Origin: Candidatus Gastranaerophilales bacterium
Lineage (GTDB): Bacteria; Cyanobacteriota; Vampirovibrionia; Gastranaerophilales; Gastranaerophilaceae
DNA length: 64,000 nt
Assembly (NCBI GenBank): GCA_944325025.1
Contig: CALUYN010000009.1
Coordinates: 1 to 64,000 of the forward strand
Direction of reading: 5' to 3'
Each line of letters begins with the position of its first letter. Within the stretch, counting starts at the first letter, position 1. The notes below the pieces were generated by a model that was not told the DNA's origin, ran no database searches, and was given only the letters and a program-made list of their open reading frames with translations. Of this stretch, positions 48,366 to 57,024 are shown piece after piece. Position numbers and translations under genes: made by a program.

Positions 48366-49420
48366 ATGATTATAAATAAAGCTAAAAAGTGCCCCCCCCC
48401 CGCAAAGACAGCGTTATAGCAAGCGTTTCCGTCATTGCAGACAGCAAAGCTGATCCGCAATCGCAAAATAGTTGCAATAATGATGAGATTACTAAGTCGA
48501 ATGCTCCGCATTCTCCTTGTAATGACATAGAAAATGCAATGCAAAACCCAGGTGTCGGGTGCAGCGGCACGCTGCCTCGTAATGACAAATTCTCTTCACG
48601 TTTCACTCTTCACTCTTCACTTAAACAGACTTATCGTCCTAACGTCTTATCGTCTTATCGACTAAAGAAATCCGCTTTTACCTTAGCTGAAGTTCTCATC
48701 ACCCTCGGCATTATCGGGGTTGTTGCTGCAATAACTATGCCTGCTTTATTTGCAAAATACCAGAAACAACTAATGGTAAATCAATTGAAAGCCGCTTACT
48801 CAATATTGTATAATGCTCTTAATCTTGCTCAACAAGAATATGGAGATTACAGGTATTGGACATATTATCAGGATGATAAAGGGGTACAGGGCAGCTCATA
48901 TGAGTTTGTAAATACATATCTAAAACCATACATCAAAAATGTTGAGTTATACAATGGAAGCAATAACATAAAAGGTTGTAAAAATATTACATACAGAAAT
49001 ATGGATAGAAGTATCGCCGATTGCTCAAGTGTTAGCGGATTTTGTGAAATTTGCAGCAGCGCACTACCGCTTACTCAAATACATTTAGCAAACGGTATGA
49101 TTATGATTGCCCTTGTAAGACAAAACAAAAATGTTACAACAGGCGAAACCATACCAAAAGCTGAATTTTTTATTGACTCTAATGGGCTCAAAGGCCCAAA
49201 TATCTGGGGCAAAGATATTTTCAGGTTTTCTCTAAGCTATAGCGGCGGTCAATACAGTGCATCTAACTCGGGCAGCAACACGATGAAACTCTGCGGAGGC
49301 GACTGTCACTCACGTGATTTCAATTTGAAAGAACAATGCACAATGACATCAGCCTATGGATGTGCTGAAGTTATAATTGGGGACAGTTGGCAAATAAAAG
49401 ACGATTATCCCTGGAAATAA
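48366..49420 (+). CDS. Prepilin-like protein C with C10 (G10 on opposite strand) tract; start codon out of frame
   Basis: AAAGGAGG lies 6 nt before ATG 48366. Eight codons (MIINKAKK), TGC, then a run of ten C (48392-48401). As written the ATG frame ends at TAG 48418-48420. The adjacent frame is open from the tract for about 90 leader codons of translated repeats to LKKSAFTLAEVLITLGIIGV and the whole prepilin, with DSNGLKGPNIWGKDIFRF and the ending WQIKDDYPWK. One extra C makes a single frame. GTG 48389 is an in-frame alternative start without a ribosome binding site. It lies 25 nt after the SIS gene. Confidence 0.8.
48392..48401 (+). other. C10 slippage tract in prepilin gene C
   Basis: Ten C ten codons after an excellent ribosome binding site and ATG. 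Here the run is C on the coding strand, whereas genes A, B and D have G on the coding strand, yet the length that restores frame is again 11. Confidence 0.85.
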
Positions 49421-49437
49421 GCGCCTTTTAATTAAAT

Positions 49438-50472
49438 CTAGAATTGTTTCAAAAATCTTTCGTCGTTGTTGAAGAAAAGTCTTATGTCATCAATTGCATA
49501 TTTCAGCATTGCAAGACGTTCAACGCCCATTCCGAAAGCAAATCCTGTATAAACATCAGGATCAATTCCTACAACTTCCAGAACATTGGGGTCAACCATG
49601 CCGCAGCCTAGAACTTCTAGCCAGCCTGTGCCAGAACATGTTCTGCATCCCTTTCCTTCACACATAATACATTGAACGTCAACCTCAGCAGACGGTTCCG
49701 TAAACGGGAAAAAACTGCTTCTGAAACGTGTCGGACGGCTTGAACCAAAATAAATTCTGATAAATTCGTTCAAAACGCCTTTTAAATCACCAAATGTTAT
49801 ATCTTTATCGACATAAAGTCCTTCAATTTGGTGGAACAAATTGTTTTTACGTGCGTTTATATTCTCGTTTCTGTAAACTCTGCCTGGAGAAATAACTCTG
49901 ATAGGCGGATTTTTACCTTCCATTGCATGGATTTGCGCACCGGAAGTCTGACTTCTCAAAACAACATTTTTAGCAATTTCAGTGTAGAATGTATCTTGAA
50001 CATCGCGTGCCGGATGATCTTTCGGGACATTCAACGCATCAAAGTTATAATATTCGGTTTCAACCTCCGGAGATTTTTCTTCCGGCACAACAGAAAAACC
50101 TAAACTTTGAAATATTGCAACAATCTCATTTGTAGTCGATGTTAACGGATGAACTTTACCGATTGGCGTAAATTTACCCGGAAGAGTTATATCAATTCTT
50201 TCAGTTAAAAGTTTTTGATTAAGCTCTTTACGATAAAATTCAGCATGCTTTTCCTGTAAAGCATTTTCCAGTTTGCGTGTAATTTCATTAGCGAGCGAAC
50301 CTATAACTCTCTTATCTTCATCAGAAAGATTTTTAAGATTTTTTTTAATCTCATTAAATTCACCTTTACGGCTTAAATATTTTGCTCTTATTTCGTCAAG
50401 TTCTGAAATTGAAGAAGATTTTTCCAAATCTTCTGCTGCACATTTATAAATTTTTTCGAGTTGTTCCTTCAT
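49438..50472 (-). CDS. pheS: Phenylalanyl-tRNA synthetase alpha subunit
   Basis: A 344-aa class II synthetase subunit. The N-terminal coiled coil (to about 90) is followed by motif 2/3 segments: TEYYNFDALNVPKDHPARD, SRPTRFRSSFFPFTEPSAEV and GFAFGMGVERLAMLKY. A Cys-rich insert, CIMCEGKGCRTCSGTGW, could bind zinc and occurs in many PheS. pheT is not adjacent. GGAGGG precedes the ATG. Confidence 0.97.
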   Translation of the reverse strand: MKEQLEKIYKCAAEDLEKSSSISELDEIRAKYLSRKGEFNEIKKNLKNLSDEDKRVIGSLANEITRKLENALQEKHAEFYRKELNQKLLTERIDITLPGKFTPIGKVHPLTSTTNEIVAIFQSLGFSVVPEEKSPEVETEYYNFDALNVPKDHPARDVQDTFYTEIAKNVVLRSQTSGAQIHAMEGKNPPIRVISPGRVYRNENINARKNNLFHQIEGLYVDKDITFGDLKGVLNEFIRIYFGSSRPTRFRSSFFPFTEPSAEVDVQCIMCEGKGCRTCSGTGWLEVLGCGMVDPNVLEVVGIDPDVYTGFAFGMGVERLAMLKYAIDDIRLFFNNDERFLKQF

Positions 50473-50526
50473 ATAATCCCTCCACCGCTTCCGCGGTTCC
50501 CCTCCCTTTACAAGGGAGGCTGTATT

Positions 50527-51144
50527 TTACAGAATTTCGTTATGTTTTTTCTCGTATCCGATTGTTGTCATTGGGCCGTGCCCCGGGAAAACTTTTATAT
50601 TATCATCAAGTTTAAATAATTTGTTTTTTATACTATCAGATAATTTTTCAAAATTGCCGCCCCAGAGATCAGTTCTTCCGACACTATCTCTGAATAAAGT
50701 ATCGCCCGAAAACAAATTATCGTCAACAAGGTAACAAACCCCGCCTTCTGTGTGTCCCGGAGTTGAAATAACTTCAATCTTCATATCACCGGCTTGAATT
50801 ACATCTCCATCATCTACAAATTTTTCATAAACAGATGGCGTAGTTTCAGGCATATTAAACATTCTTGTAAACTCATTTATTTTGTCAGAAAGAGTTAAAT
50901 CATTTTTGTTAATAACAGCCTGAGCATTCAGGGCTTCTTTCAAATCATTCAAGCCCATAATATGGTCAAAATGCCCGTGAGTAAGCAATATATATTTAAC
51001 ATCCGCACCAAGTTCCTTTACAGTATCAAGAATTTCTGGAACCAAGGCAGTAGCGTCAATCAAAACAGCCTGCTTTGTCTTTTCATCAACAAGAAGATAC
51101 ATATTGTTTTCTATAGGTCCTGCAATAAACTGTTTTATAATCAC
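50527..51144 (-). CDS. Metallo-beta-lactamase fold hydrolase, glyoxalase II-like
   Basis: A 205-aa protein with the metal motif THGHFDHIMG, then STPGHTEGG, FSGDTLFRDSVGRTDLWGGN and VFPGHGPMTT. All binding His and Asp are present. It is probably a thioesterase of the GloB-like group. It starts at GTG 51144, overlapping the kdsA stop by 4 nt (GTGA), so translation is coupled with kdsA. Confidence 0.9.
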   Translation of the reverse strand: MIIKQFIAGPIENNMYLLVDEKTKQAVLIDATALVPEILDTVKELGADVKYILLTHGHFDHIMGLNDLKEALNAQAVINKNDLTLSDKINEFTRMFNMPETTPSVYEKFVDDGDVIQAGDMKIEVISTPGHTEGGVCYLVDDNLFSGDTLFRDSVGRTDLWGGNFEKLSDSIKNKLFKLDDNIKVFPGHGPMTTIGYEKKHNEIL

Positions 51145-51962
51145 TTACGCACCAATTTAAAAATTTCATTACATATACTGAACAATTCTTCCGCATCATC
51201 TAATGCAATCATATTTGGGCCATCGCATTTAGCCTTGTCAGGTTCTGGATGAACTTCAAAGAACAAAACATTTGCACCGGCAGCCACAGCAGCTTTAGCA
51301 AGAGTTGGCACAAACCTTCTGTCACCGCCTGAGCATGCACCCTGCAAACCAGGCAGCTGAACACTGTGTGTCGCATCAAAAACAACAGGATATCCGAAAG
51401 TCTGCATTATTGGGATTGCTCTAAAATCAACAACCAGATTGTTATACCCGAAAGAACAACCTCTGTCTGTCAACAAAATCTTGTCATTTCCGCTATCTTC
51501 CACTTTTTTTACAAGAGTACCCATCTGCTCAGGCGCTAAAAACTGACCTTTTTTAATATTTATAATTCTGCCAGTTTTAGCAGCAGCCACAAGTAAATCA
51601 GTCTGTCTGCACAAAAATGCAGGAATTTGCAATATATCAGCAACTTTGCTTACAGGCTCTGCCTGATCAGGCGTATGAATATCCGTAACAATTGGAACAT
51701 CAAACTTTTCTTTAACGGATTTAAGCATCTCAAGTCCTTTTTCAAGCCCCGGACCGCGATAAGAGTTTATCGAAGAACGGTTAGCCTTGTCAAAAGATGA
51801 TTTAAATACGTAGTTTATACCTAGTCTATTTGTAATCTCTTTTAATTTTTGCGCTGTAACATCAAGGATTTCTTGACTTTCAGCAGCACAGGGGCCTGCA
51901 AGAATTGTCAGTTTATCCCCGCCTATTTCAAAATCTCTCAGTCTAATTTTCTTTATTTCCAT
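51141..51962 (-). CDS. kdsA: 3-deoxy-8-phosphooctulonate synthase
   Basis: A 273-aa enzyme making KDO-8-phosphate from arabinose-5-phosphate and PEP, for LPS. LAGPCAAESQE, KSSFDKANRSS, GPGLEKGLEML, TDIHTPDQAEPV, KKGQFLAPEQM, TDRGCSFGYNNLVVDFRA and FDATHSVQLPG are all family motifs. ATG 51962 is the real start; a longer frame upstream is only repeat DNA. No Shine-Dalgarno; TATAAT lies 6 nt upstream (leaderless). It ends in TGA and implies an LPS-bearing outer membrane. Confidence 0.96.
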   Translation of the reverse strand: MEIKKIRLRDFEIGGDKLTILAGPCAAESQEILDVTAQKLKEITNRLGINYVFKSSFDKANRSSINSYRGPGLEKGLEMLKSVKEKFDVPIVTDIHTPDQAEPVSKVADILQIPAFLCRQTDLLVAAAKTGRIINIKKGQFLAPEQMGTLVKKVEDSGNDKILLTDRGCSFGYNNLVVDFRAIPIMQTFGYPVVFDATHSVQLPGLQGACSGGDRRFVPTLAKAAVAAGANVLFFEVHPEPDKAKCDGPNMIALDDAEELFSICNEIFKLVRK

Positions 51963-51968
51963 AACTAA

Positions 51969-51997
51969 ATTATATGTGAAATATAACTGAATTACAA
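51969..51997 (-). promoter_or_regulatory. Leaderless-type promoter of kdsA
   Basis: TTGTAA (51997-51992), a 17-bp spacer, TATAAT (51974-51969), then 6 nt and ATG 51962. Transcription would start at or next to the start codon. Confidence 0.7.
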
Positions 51998-52052
51998 GCG
52001 TATAAATTCGGGACTTATGTAGCAGCTTACATAAATTACCGGTAAAAACGTC

Positions 52053-52073
52053 ATGCTGAACCAGTTTCAGCAT
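52053..52073. repeat. 21-bp palindromic repeat, GCTGAA variant
   Basis: ATGCTGAACC and AGTTTCAGCAT form an imperfect palindrome upstream of kdsA, preceded by GTC. A shorter relative, CCTGAATTTATTTCAGG, follows at 52162-52178. It is related to the palindrome at 24024-24044. Confidence 0.7.
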
Positions 52074-52245
52074 CTCATAGCAGTTAGGCCCTGCCCGCAT
52101 TGGGACATTTTGCACGAAATCAAAGATTTCGGCAAAAGCAGTCAAACGAGTTCAGAGCCTGCCCTGAATTTATTTCAGGCGTGACAGTTTAGATATTGTT
52201 TTGTGTAAACTGCTATATAAGTCCCCAAAAGATATTTCATTGAAT

Positions 52246-52275
52246 AAAAAAGCACCTTATAAAAAGGTGCTTTTT
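52246..52275 (-). terminator. Terminator of the rplK-rplA operon
   Basis: A 12-13 bp stem (AAAAAGCACCTT / AAGGTGCTTTTT) with a 5-nt loop and a T-run on the minus strand, 24 nt after the rplA stop. Confidence 0.9.
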
Positions 52276-52298
52276 CTTTTATTTCTTATGTATTGCAA

Positions 52299-53024
52299 TT
52301 ATGAAATAAGTTCTTTTACTTCTGCAGCAATGTTCTTCGGATCCAATTTAATTCCAGGTCCCATTGTAGTTGAAAGGTAAACTGATTTTACAAATGTACC
52401 TTTTGCAGAAGAAGGTTTTGATCTCAATACTGCATCTGCCAGAGTTGCAAAGTTTTTAAGCAAATCTTCTTCGCTGAATTCGATTTTGCCGACAGGACAG
52501 TGAATCATACCCTGTTTGTCTGCTCTGTATTCAACTTTACCTGCTTTTGCATCTTTAACTGCTTTTGCAATATCCATTGTAACAGTTCCTGTTTTAGGGT
52601 TCGGCATCAAACCTTTAGGCCCTAAAACACGTCCTAATTTACCGAGCATGCCCATACAATCAGGTGTTGCAATCAATGTATCAAAATCAAACCAACCGCC
52701 TGAAATTTTATCAATAATTTCTTCAGCACCTGCGTAATCTGCACCGGCATCTTTAGCTTCAGTAGCTTTAGCACCTTTTGCGATTACACAAACTTTAACT
52801 GTTTTACCCAAACCTGCGGGTAATACAACAGTTGATCTAATTTGCTGATCAGCCTGACGAACGTCAATACCTAATCTCATGTGACATTCTACAGTTTCGT
52901 TAAACTTAGAAACTTCTTTAGAAATTTCTTTTAACTTCTTAATTGTATCAACAGCAGTAGCCGGTTGAACAAAGCCTTCCAACATTTCCTGCATTTTTTT
53001 CTGTTTTTTAGTTAATTTACTCAT
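52299..53024 (-). CDS. rplA: 50S ribosomal protein L1
   Basis: A 241-aa L1. Motifs: [59 protein letters not shown] and [18 protein letters not shown]. It follows rplK after about 120 bp of repeat DNA. rplJ and rplL are not downstream: a terminator and kdsA follow instead. Confidence 0.98.
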   Translation of the reverse strand: MSKLTKKQKKMQEMLEGFVQPATAVDTIKKLKEISKEVSKFNETVECHMRLGIDVRQADQQIRSTVVLPAGLGKTVKVCVIAKGAKATEAKDAGADYAGAEEIIDKISGGWFDFDTLIATPDCMGMLGKLGRVLGPKGLMPNPKTGTVTMDIAKAVKDAKAGKVEYRADKQGMIHCPVGKIEFSEEDLLKNFATLADAVLRSKPSSAKGTFVKSVYLSTTMGPGIKLDPKNIAAEVKELIS

Positions 53025-53069
53025 TATTTTAAATTCCTTTCGTGGTATTAGCGGAAATTATCTGCGATC

Positions 53070-53121
53070 ATGCTAAACCAGTGTCAGCATCTCTTAAAAG
53101 ATCCTGAAATAAATTCAGGAT
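53070..53121. repeat. Two palindromic repeats between rplK and rplA
   Basis: Two related palindromes lie back to back: 53070-53090 (ATGCTAAACC...GTCAGCAT) and 53101-53121 (ATCCTGAAAT...TTCAGGAT). They fill most of the rplA upstream space, where L1-binding mRNA control sites often occur in other bacteria. Confidence 0.7.
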
Positions 53122-53144
53122 GACGGAGATAATCTTCCTTCCAT

Positions 53145-53573
53145 CTAACCTTCTTTAACTGTAACACCCATAGCTCTGCAAGAACCTTTAATCATGTTCA
53201 CAGCAGCTTCCATTGATGTTGCATTCAAGTCATTCATTTTAATCTTAGCAATTTCTTCAAGCTGAGCTTGAGTAATTTCGCCAACTTTATCCTTATTAGG
53301 AACAGCTGAGCCTTTAGGAAGGTTTAAAGCTTTCTTAATAAGTACAGGTGCCGGAGGTGATTTTACGATGAAAGAAAAACTTCTGTCTTCGTAAACATCA
53401 ATAACAACCGGAATAATATATCCTGCTTGAGATTCAGTTTTAGCATTAAACTGCTTACAAAAATCCATGATGTTAACACCGTGCTGACCTAATGCTGGGC
53501 CAACCGGCGGTGACGGATTTGCTTTACCTGCTTCGATTTGAAGCTTGATTTTTCCTACTACTTTTTTTGCCAT
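53145..53573 (-). CDS. rplK: 50S ribosomal protein L11
   Basis: A 142-aa L11. [20 protein letters not shown] and [20 protein letters not shown] are diagnostic, with the rRNA-binding C-terminal half ending in [15 protein letters not shown] 53573 follows AAGGAG; upstream extension is not coding. Confidence 0.98.
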   Translation of the reverse strand: MAKKVVGKIKLQIEAGKANPSPPVGPALGQHGVNIMDFCKQFNAKTESQAGYIIPVVIDVYEDRSFSFIVKSPPAPVLIKKALNLPKGSAVPNKDKVGEITQAQLEEIAKIKMNDLNATSMEAAVNMIKGSCRAMGVTVKEG

Positions 53574-53710
53574 TTTGTTCTCCTTTTGTGGTACTAACGG
53601 TCTCCGCGGCTTTTCGGGAGGGTCCTTCCACACTTTTTGTACTAATTATTATAATTTGTTAATTTGCTTGTATTCGTGCTGCGCACGCAGCCATATTTAA
53701 CAACTTTCAA

Positions 53711-54349
53711 TTAAAGTTTGTTAATTTGTTTATATTCTAATTCAACAGGCGTTTCACGGCCGAAGATTGAAACATTTGCACGAAGTTTAGACTTATCAGG
53801 GTAAACTTCGATAATATCTGCGATAAAGTCTGCGAAAGGTCCGGATGTAATTCTAACCTTATCGCCTGCTTTAACGTCAAGTTCAATTTTTTGTTGAGTT
53901 GAAGATGAACGGTTGATAATCTTTTTAATTTCGCTGTCGCGTGCAGGTATCGGTTTTTTAGCGGAACCTACAAATTTTGTGACGCCTGATGTATGTCTTA
54001 CAACATACCAACTGTCTTCATCCATTATCATTTCAACAAGAACATATCCGGGGAATATTTTTTCCTCACGCTCTTGTTTTTTACCGCCTTTCATCTGGGT
54101 AACAGTTTTTTGCGGAACTTCTATTCTGAATATTTTATCGCCCATATTCATATATTCGATACGTTTTTCAAGGTTTACTTTTACTTTATTTTCATACCCT
54201 GAATATGTATGAACAATGTACCAACGTTTTTGATTTTTCTTAGCTTCTTTTTTCTCAGCTTCTGCTTCTTCTTGCTCTTTAGCTTCTAAAGCTTCCTGAG
54301 CTTTATCTTCATTAAGCTGTTCTTCCATTGATTTTTCTTTTTTAGTCAT
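53711..54349 (-). CDS. nusG: Transcription elongation/antitermination factor NusG
   Basis: A 212-aa protein with an acidic N-terminal extension of about 40 residues, then the NGN domain (RWYIVHTYSGYENKVKVNLE, KIFPGYVLVEM, SWYVVRHTSGVTKFVG) and KOW domain (KAGDKVRITSGPFADFIADI). The extension EEQLNEDKAQEALEAKEQEE is longer than usual. AGGTGG precedes ATG 54349. It lies between secE and rplK in the conserved order. Confidence 0.97.
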   Translation of the reverse strand: MTKKEKSMEEQLNEDKAQEALEAKEQEEAEAEKKEAKKNQKRWYIVHTYSGYENKVKVNLEKRIEYMNMGDKIFRIEVPQKTVTQMKGGKKQEREEKIFPGYVLVEMIMDEDSWYVVRHTSGVTKFVGSAKKPIPARDSEIKKIINRSSSTQQKIELDVKAGDKVRITSGPFADFIADIIEVYPDKSKLRANVSIFGRETPVELEYKQINKL

Positions 54350-54377
54350 AAGCCACCTTTATGTTTTGTAAACCGGA

Positions 54378-54602
54378 CTATTTGATTAATCCAAGCAAAC
54401 CTTTAAAAATTACATCCATCAAATATACTGCAACAGTGAAAACAAACACGATAGCAATAACAAAGACCGTTTCTGTAACGACCTGACGTTTTTCAGGCCA
54501 ACTTATTTTACCCCATTCGGTTCTTACGCCTCTGAAGTATGTTTTTACGGAATTTGTTGTACTTTCTAACCATGCAGGTGTTGAATTTTCTGAACCTATC
54601 AT
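54378..54602 (-). CDS. secE: Preprotein translocase subunit SecE
   Basis: A 74-aa single-span SecE. TEWGKISWPEKRQVVTET is the conserved amphipathic motif, followed by one membrane helix (FVIAIVFVFTVAVYLMDVIF). AAGGA precedes the ATG. It precedes nusG. Confidence 0.96.
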   Translation of the reverse strand: MIGSENSTPAWLESTTNSVKTYFRGVRTEWGKISWPEKRQVVTETVFVIAIVFVFTVAVYLMDVIFKGLLGLIK

Positions 54603-54631
54603 ATTTTTTGTTTCCTTATAACTTTATAAAT

Positions 54632-54704
54632 CGCGCCCTGAAGGACTCGAACCCTCGACATCCGGTTTTGGAGACCGACGTTCTACCAACTGAACTAAGG
54701 ACGC
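54632..54704 (-). tRNA. tRNA-Trp (CCA anticodon)
   Basis: A 73-nt cloverleaf with the loop CTCCAAA, anticodon CCA, acceptor GCGTCCT/AGGGCGC and discriminator G. It lies between rpmG and secE, the usual place. The CCA tail is not encoded. A CCA anticodon reads TGG only, so it gives no support for routine reading of TGA. Confidence 0.95.
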
Positions 54705-54707
54705 ATT

Positions 54708-54793
54708 TTAGATGCTAAGATGAATAGATGCAAAGACGCAAAGCTGTTTTAAGGTAAAAAACTTCGCTTCTTTGCCTCTTAGCTTCTTTGCAT
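54708..54793. repeat. Inverted copies of the GATGCAAAGA/GCAAAGCT repeat
   Basis: Between tRNA-Trp and rpmG, GATGCAAAGACGCAAAGCT is followed by its approximate inverse, TTCTTTGCCTCTTAGCTTC and TTTGCATCT, forming a large imperfect hairpin. The same module is translated in the leaders of prepilin genes A (about 17563-17590) and B (about 37297-37330). Confidence 0.65.
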
Positions 54794-54961
54794 CTACTTA
54801 GTTTCCTTGTGGTTGGTGTGTTTTTTGCAAGTCGGGCAGTATTTGCTCAACTCAAGTCTTTCTTTAATATTCTTTTTGTTTTTAGTTGTTGTGTAGTTTC
54901 TTTCTTTGCAGTCTTCACAAGCAAGAACTACCATTCTGTCGTTTTTTCCTTTGATACCCAT
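54794..54961 (-). CDS. rpmG: 50S ribosomal protein L33
   Basis: A 55-aa L33: [48 protein letters not shown]. It has the zinc-binding form with two CxxC pairs (CEDC, CPTC). GGAAATAAAACA precedes ATG 54961. It heads the rpmG-tRNA-secE-nusG series. Confidence 0.95.
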   Translation of the reverse strand: MGIKGKNDRMVVLACEDCKERNYTTTKNKKNIKERLELSKYCPTCKKHTNHKETK

Positions 54962-55037
54962 TGTTTTATTTCCTTTTCAATTAATTAAATTTTAATTTAT
55001 AAGAGCACGTTTGCTCCTTTTATTTGACCTTTAAAAA

Positions 55038-55061
55038 AGAATGTGATATCACTCACATTCT
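55038..55061 (-). terminator. Hairpin upstream of rpmG
   Basis: A 9-bp perfect stem AGAATGTGA / TCACATTCT with a 6-nt loop and T6 on the minus strand. With the hairpin at 55149-55174 it insulates the rpmG operon from upstream genes. Confidence 0.7.
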
Positions 55062-55148
55062 AATTAAATCGGCTTATATTTACATAATAAAACAAACAAA
55101 ATAAATTGCAAACGTTTTGTAAACAAACAATAAGCTAATATAATAAAA

Positions 55149-55174
55149 ACAACCGGCTAATAACAACCGGCTGT
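55149..55174 (-). terminator. Terminator of the 55192-55806 gene
   Basis: An 8-bp stem (ACAGCCGG / CCGGTTGT, one G-U) with a 10-nt loop and T5 on the minus strand, 18 nt after the stop. Confidence 0.75.
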
Positions 55175-55191
55175 TTTTATAATTTTTAATT

Positions 55192-55806
55192 TTAATTTAT
55201 TGTAAAATCGGAAGAACTTGCTGAAACTCTTTCTGATGAATAAGGCGACGGCATATCATAGCCTCTAAAAGATTCTGAACGGAGTTTTTCCATATAAACC
55301 TGACCGTTTTTAACAATCTGCTGCTGTTGGGTCAAATTCTTTTCAAGATTAGTCAAAACCTGTTCTGCATAGAGTTCAGCACCTTCTTTAGTTTTCATAG
55401 CATCTTCTGTTGCCTGTGCTCTGATATTATCAGCCTCTTCAAGCGCTTTGCGTTTAATTTCTTCACACTCTTCCTGAACCTGAGTTCTAATTCTAATACC
55501 TTCACGTTCAAGCGCCTTGATAAAATCAGCTTCTGACAATTTTCTGTCAGCTTCCATCTGGGCATCTTTAACAATTTTTTCAGCTTTTTGCTGAGCTTCA
55601 AGCTGCAATTCATCTCTGCGTCTTAAAAATGCTCTGGCTTCTTGAACTTCTACCGGTAAAGAAGCATAAATTCTATCTATTAATGTTTCAATTTCCTTGG
55701 TTTTTACTACGGTAAATTTTCTCGGAACAATCGGAAAACCTTCCTCCAAAGAAATCTCTAACATTTTTAATAAGTCATATACACCATTTTGCTGCATTGT
55801 AGTCAC
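55192..55806 (-). CDS. DivIVA-like coiled-coil protein
   Basis: A 204-aa protein. A short N-terminal segment with FPIVPRKFTVVKTKEIETLI leads to a long coiled coil (about 60-175) rich in A, E, K and Q (EAQQKAEKIVKDAQMEADRK) and a Ser-rich tail. The layout resembles DivIVA/Cdv3-type division or polarity proteins of cyanobacteria. Assignment by architecture only. GTG 55806 follows AAGG. It shares the strand with coaD. Confidence 0.6.
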   Translation of the reverse strand: MTTMQQNGVYDLLKMLEISLEEGFPIVPRKFTVVKTKEIETLIDRIYASLPVEVQEARAFLRRRDELQLEAQQKAEKIVKDAQMEADRKLSEADFIKALEREGIRIRTQVQEECEEIKRKALEEADNIRAQATEDAMKTKEGAELYAEQVLTNLEKNLTQQQQIVKNGQVYMEKLRSESFRGYDMPSPYSSERVSASSSDFTIN

Positions 55807-55890
55807 ACATATACCTTTCTTAAATATAATTATATTCTACATAAGCGTATTTTAATTGTCAAATACTTTATCATTACACAGCTAAATATT

Positions 55891-56370
55891 TTAACATTTA
55901 TAATTATTTTTTAAATAATCGTTAACCGGTTCAGGAACAAATTTTGAAATATCGCCTGAATTCAGAAAAATTTCTTTGATAGTGCTAGATGAAATAAAGT
56001 TATATTTCGGTTTTGTTGTTAAAAATACGGTTTTAACTTCATCTGCTAAAGCACTGTTTGCCTGAGAAAGCTGCATTTCGTATTCAAAATCTGATACCGC
56101 GCGCAAACCTCTTATTAAAACTGTTGCACTTTTTTGACGGGCATAATTAATAGTTAAGCCTTCAAAAAAATCCACTTCAACATTAGGCAAATCTTTAACA
56201 CTCTGTCTGATAAGTTCAACTCTAACATCAACCGGCAAAAAACCGTGTTTTTCAGAATTTCTTGCAACTGCAATAATAACCTTATCAAAAATTCCTGCTG
56301 CCGTTTTCAATATATCAAGATGTCCTTTTGTTATGGGGTCAAAACTCCCCGGATAAATAGCTATTTTCAT
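55891..56370 (-). CDS. coaD: Phosphopantetheine adenylyltransferase
   Basis: A 159-aa nucleotidyltransferase in CoA synthesis. AIYPGSFDPITKGHLDIL carries the HxGH-type motif; VLIRGLRAVSDFEYEMQ and the ISSSTIKE motif follow. ATG 56370 has AAGGA upstream. A longer start at 56400 is unlikely. Confidence 0.96.
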   Translation of the reverse strand: MKIAIYPGSFDPITKGHLDILKTAAGIFDKVIIAVARNSEKHGFLPVDVRVELIRQSVKDLPNVEVDFFEGLTINYARQKSATVLIRGLRAVSDFEYEMQLSQANSALADEVKTVFLTTKPKYNFISSSTIKEIFLNSGDISKFVPEPVNDYLKNNYKC

Positions 56371-56449
56371 ATATATTCCTTTTTCTTTATTATAAAACAA
56401 ACATGAGAAATATTATTGGAAGTGAATAAGTAAATAGGTGAATAAGTCT

Positions 56450-56730
56450 TTAAGGTGCGCGAAGCGCACGAAAAATAAAAAAATAATCCGGCATTTAACG
56501 TAGTGAACAATCAATGTTTGCGAAACAACAACAAAGCCGGCTATTGTCTGAGCGTAAAATTAATTAGACCCTGAAACAAGTTCAGGGTGACTTATAAGCG
56601 AGTTTAGCCGGCTTGAGTTGAGCAATTACAATTGATTTGTGAACGGAGTGACTGCCGGGAGCTTCTTTGCGGTACTTTCTTGTCGGTACAAGAAAGTACC
56701 AACAAGGTAGCTTTAGTAGATTGTTTCGCT
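56450..56730 (-). repeat. Composite dispersed repeat element, copy 2 (inverted)
   Basis: The same module series as 20647-20930 but reversed: a GCGCACG hairpin, CGTAGTGAACAATCAATG, CCGGCT pair, palindrome 56568-56588, CCGGCTTGAG, then GGTACTTTCTTG...CAAGAAAGTACC. No gene is seen in 56401-57024 except two terminator-like hairpins at its end. Confidence 0.75.
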
Positions 56731-56921
56731 TCCGATAATATTTATAATGTAAAGTTTTATTACAATATATACAATATTACGCAATTATATACTTCTGAAA
56801 TACTTTATTAATATGTAAGAAATAAATAAATTGCAAAAGCAATAATTAATAAATTTTCACACTACCTACTACACTTTCTACCTACTAACCTTTTACACGA
56901 GAAATCACTAAAAATTTTAAA

Positions 56922-56942
56922 AGCTTCTAAAATTTAGAAGCT
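56922..56942 (+). terminator. Terminator-like hairpin in gene-free region
   Basis: AGCTTCTAAA and TTTAGAAGCT form a tight hairpin followed by CTTTTTAT on the plus strand. No plus-strand gene precedes it. It could end an unannotated small RNA from 56750-56920, but I see no promoter strong enough to claim one. Confidence 0.5.
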
Positions 56943-56963
56943 CTTTTTATTTGTAATTGCATT

Positions 56964-56992
56964 AAAAAAGCTCCCTTATAGGGAGCTTTTTT
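56964..56992 (-). terminator. Terminator of the 57025-57231 gene
   Basis: A 12-bp stem AAAAAAGCTCCC / GGGAGCTTTTTT with a 5-nt loop, 33 nt after the stop of the winged-helix gene. Confidence 0.9.
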
Positions 56993-57024
56993 AAAATGTC
57001 TTTTACGTAAGTTACTTACATTAA

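Noticed and set aside
51963-52145. N-terminal extension of kdsA upstream of 51962
   Set aside because: The added segment is translated repeat DNA (palindrome 52053-52073), and the promoter at 51969-51997 lies inside it.
56750-56920. Small RNA ending at the 56922-56942 hairpin
   Set aside because: A terminator-like hairpin is present but no convincing promoter or conserved structure is visible, so no RNA gene is called.
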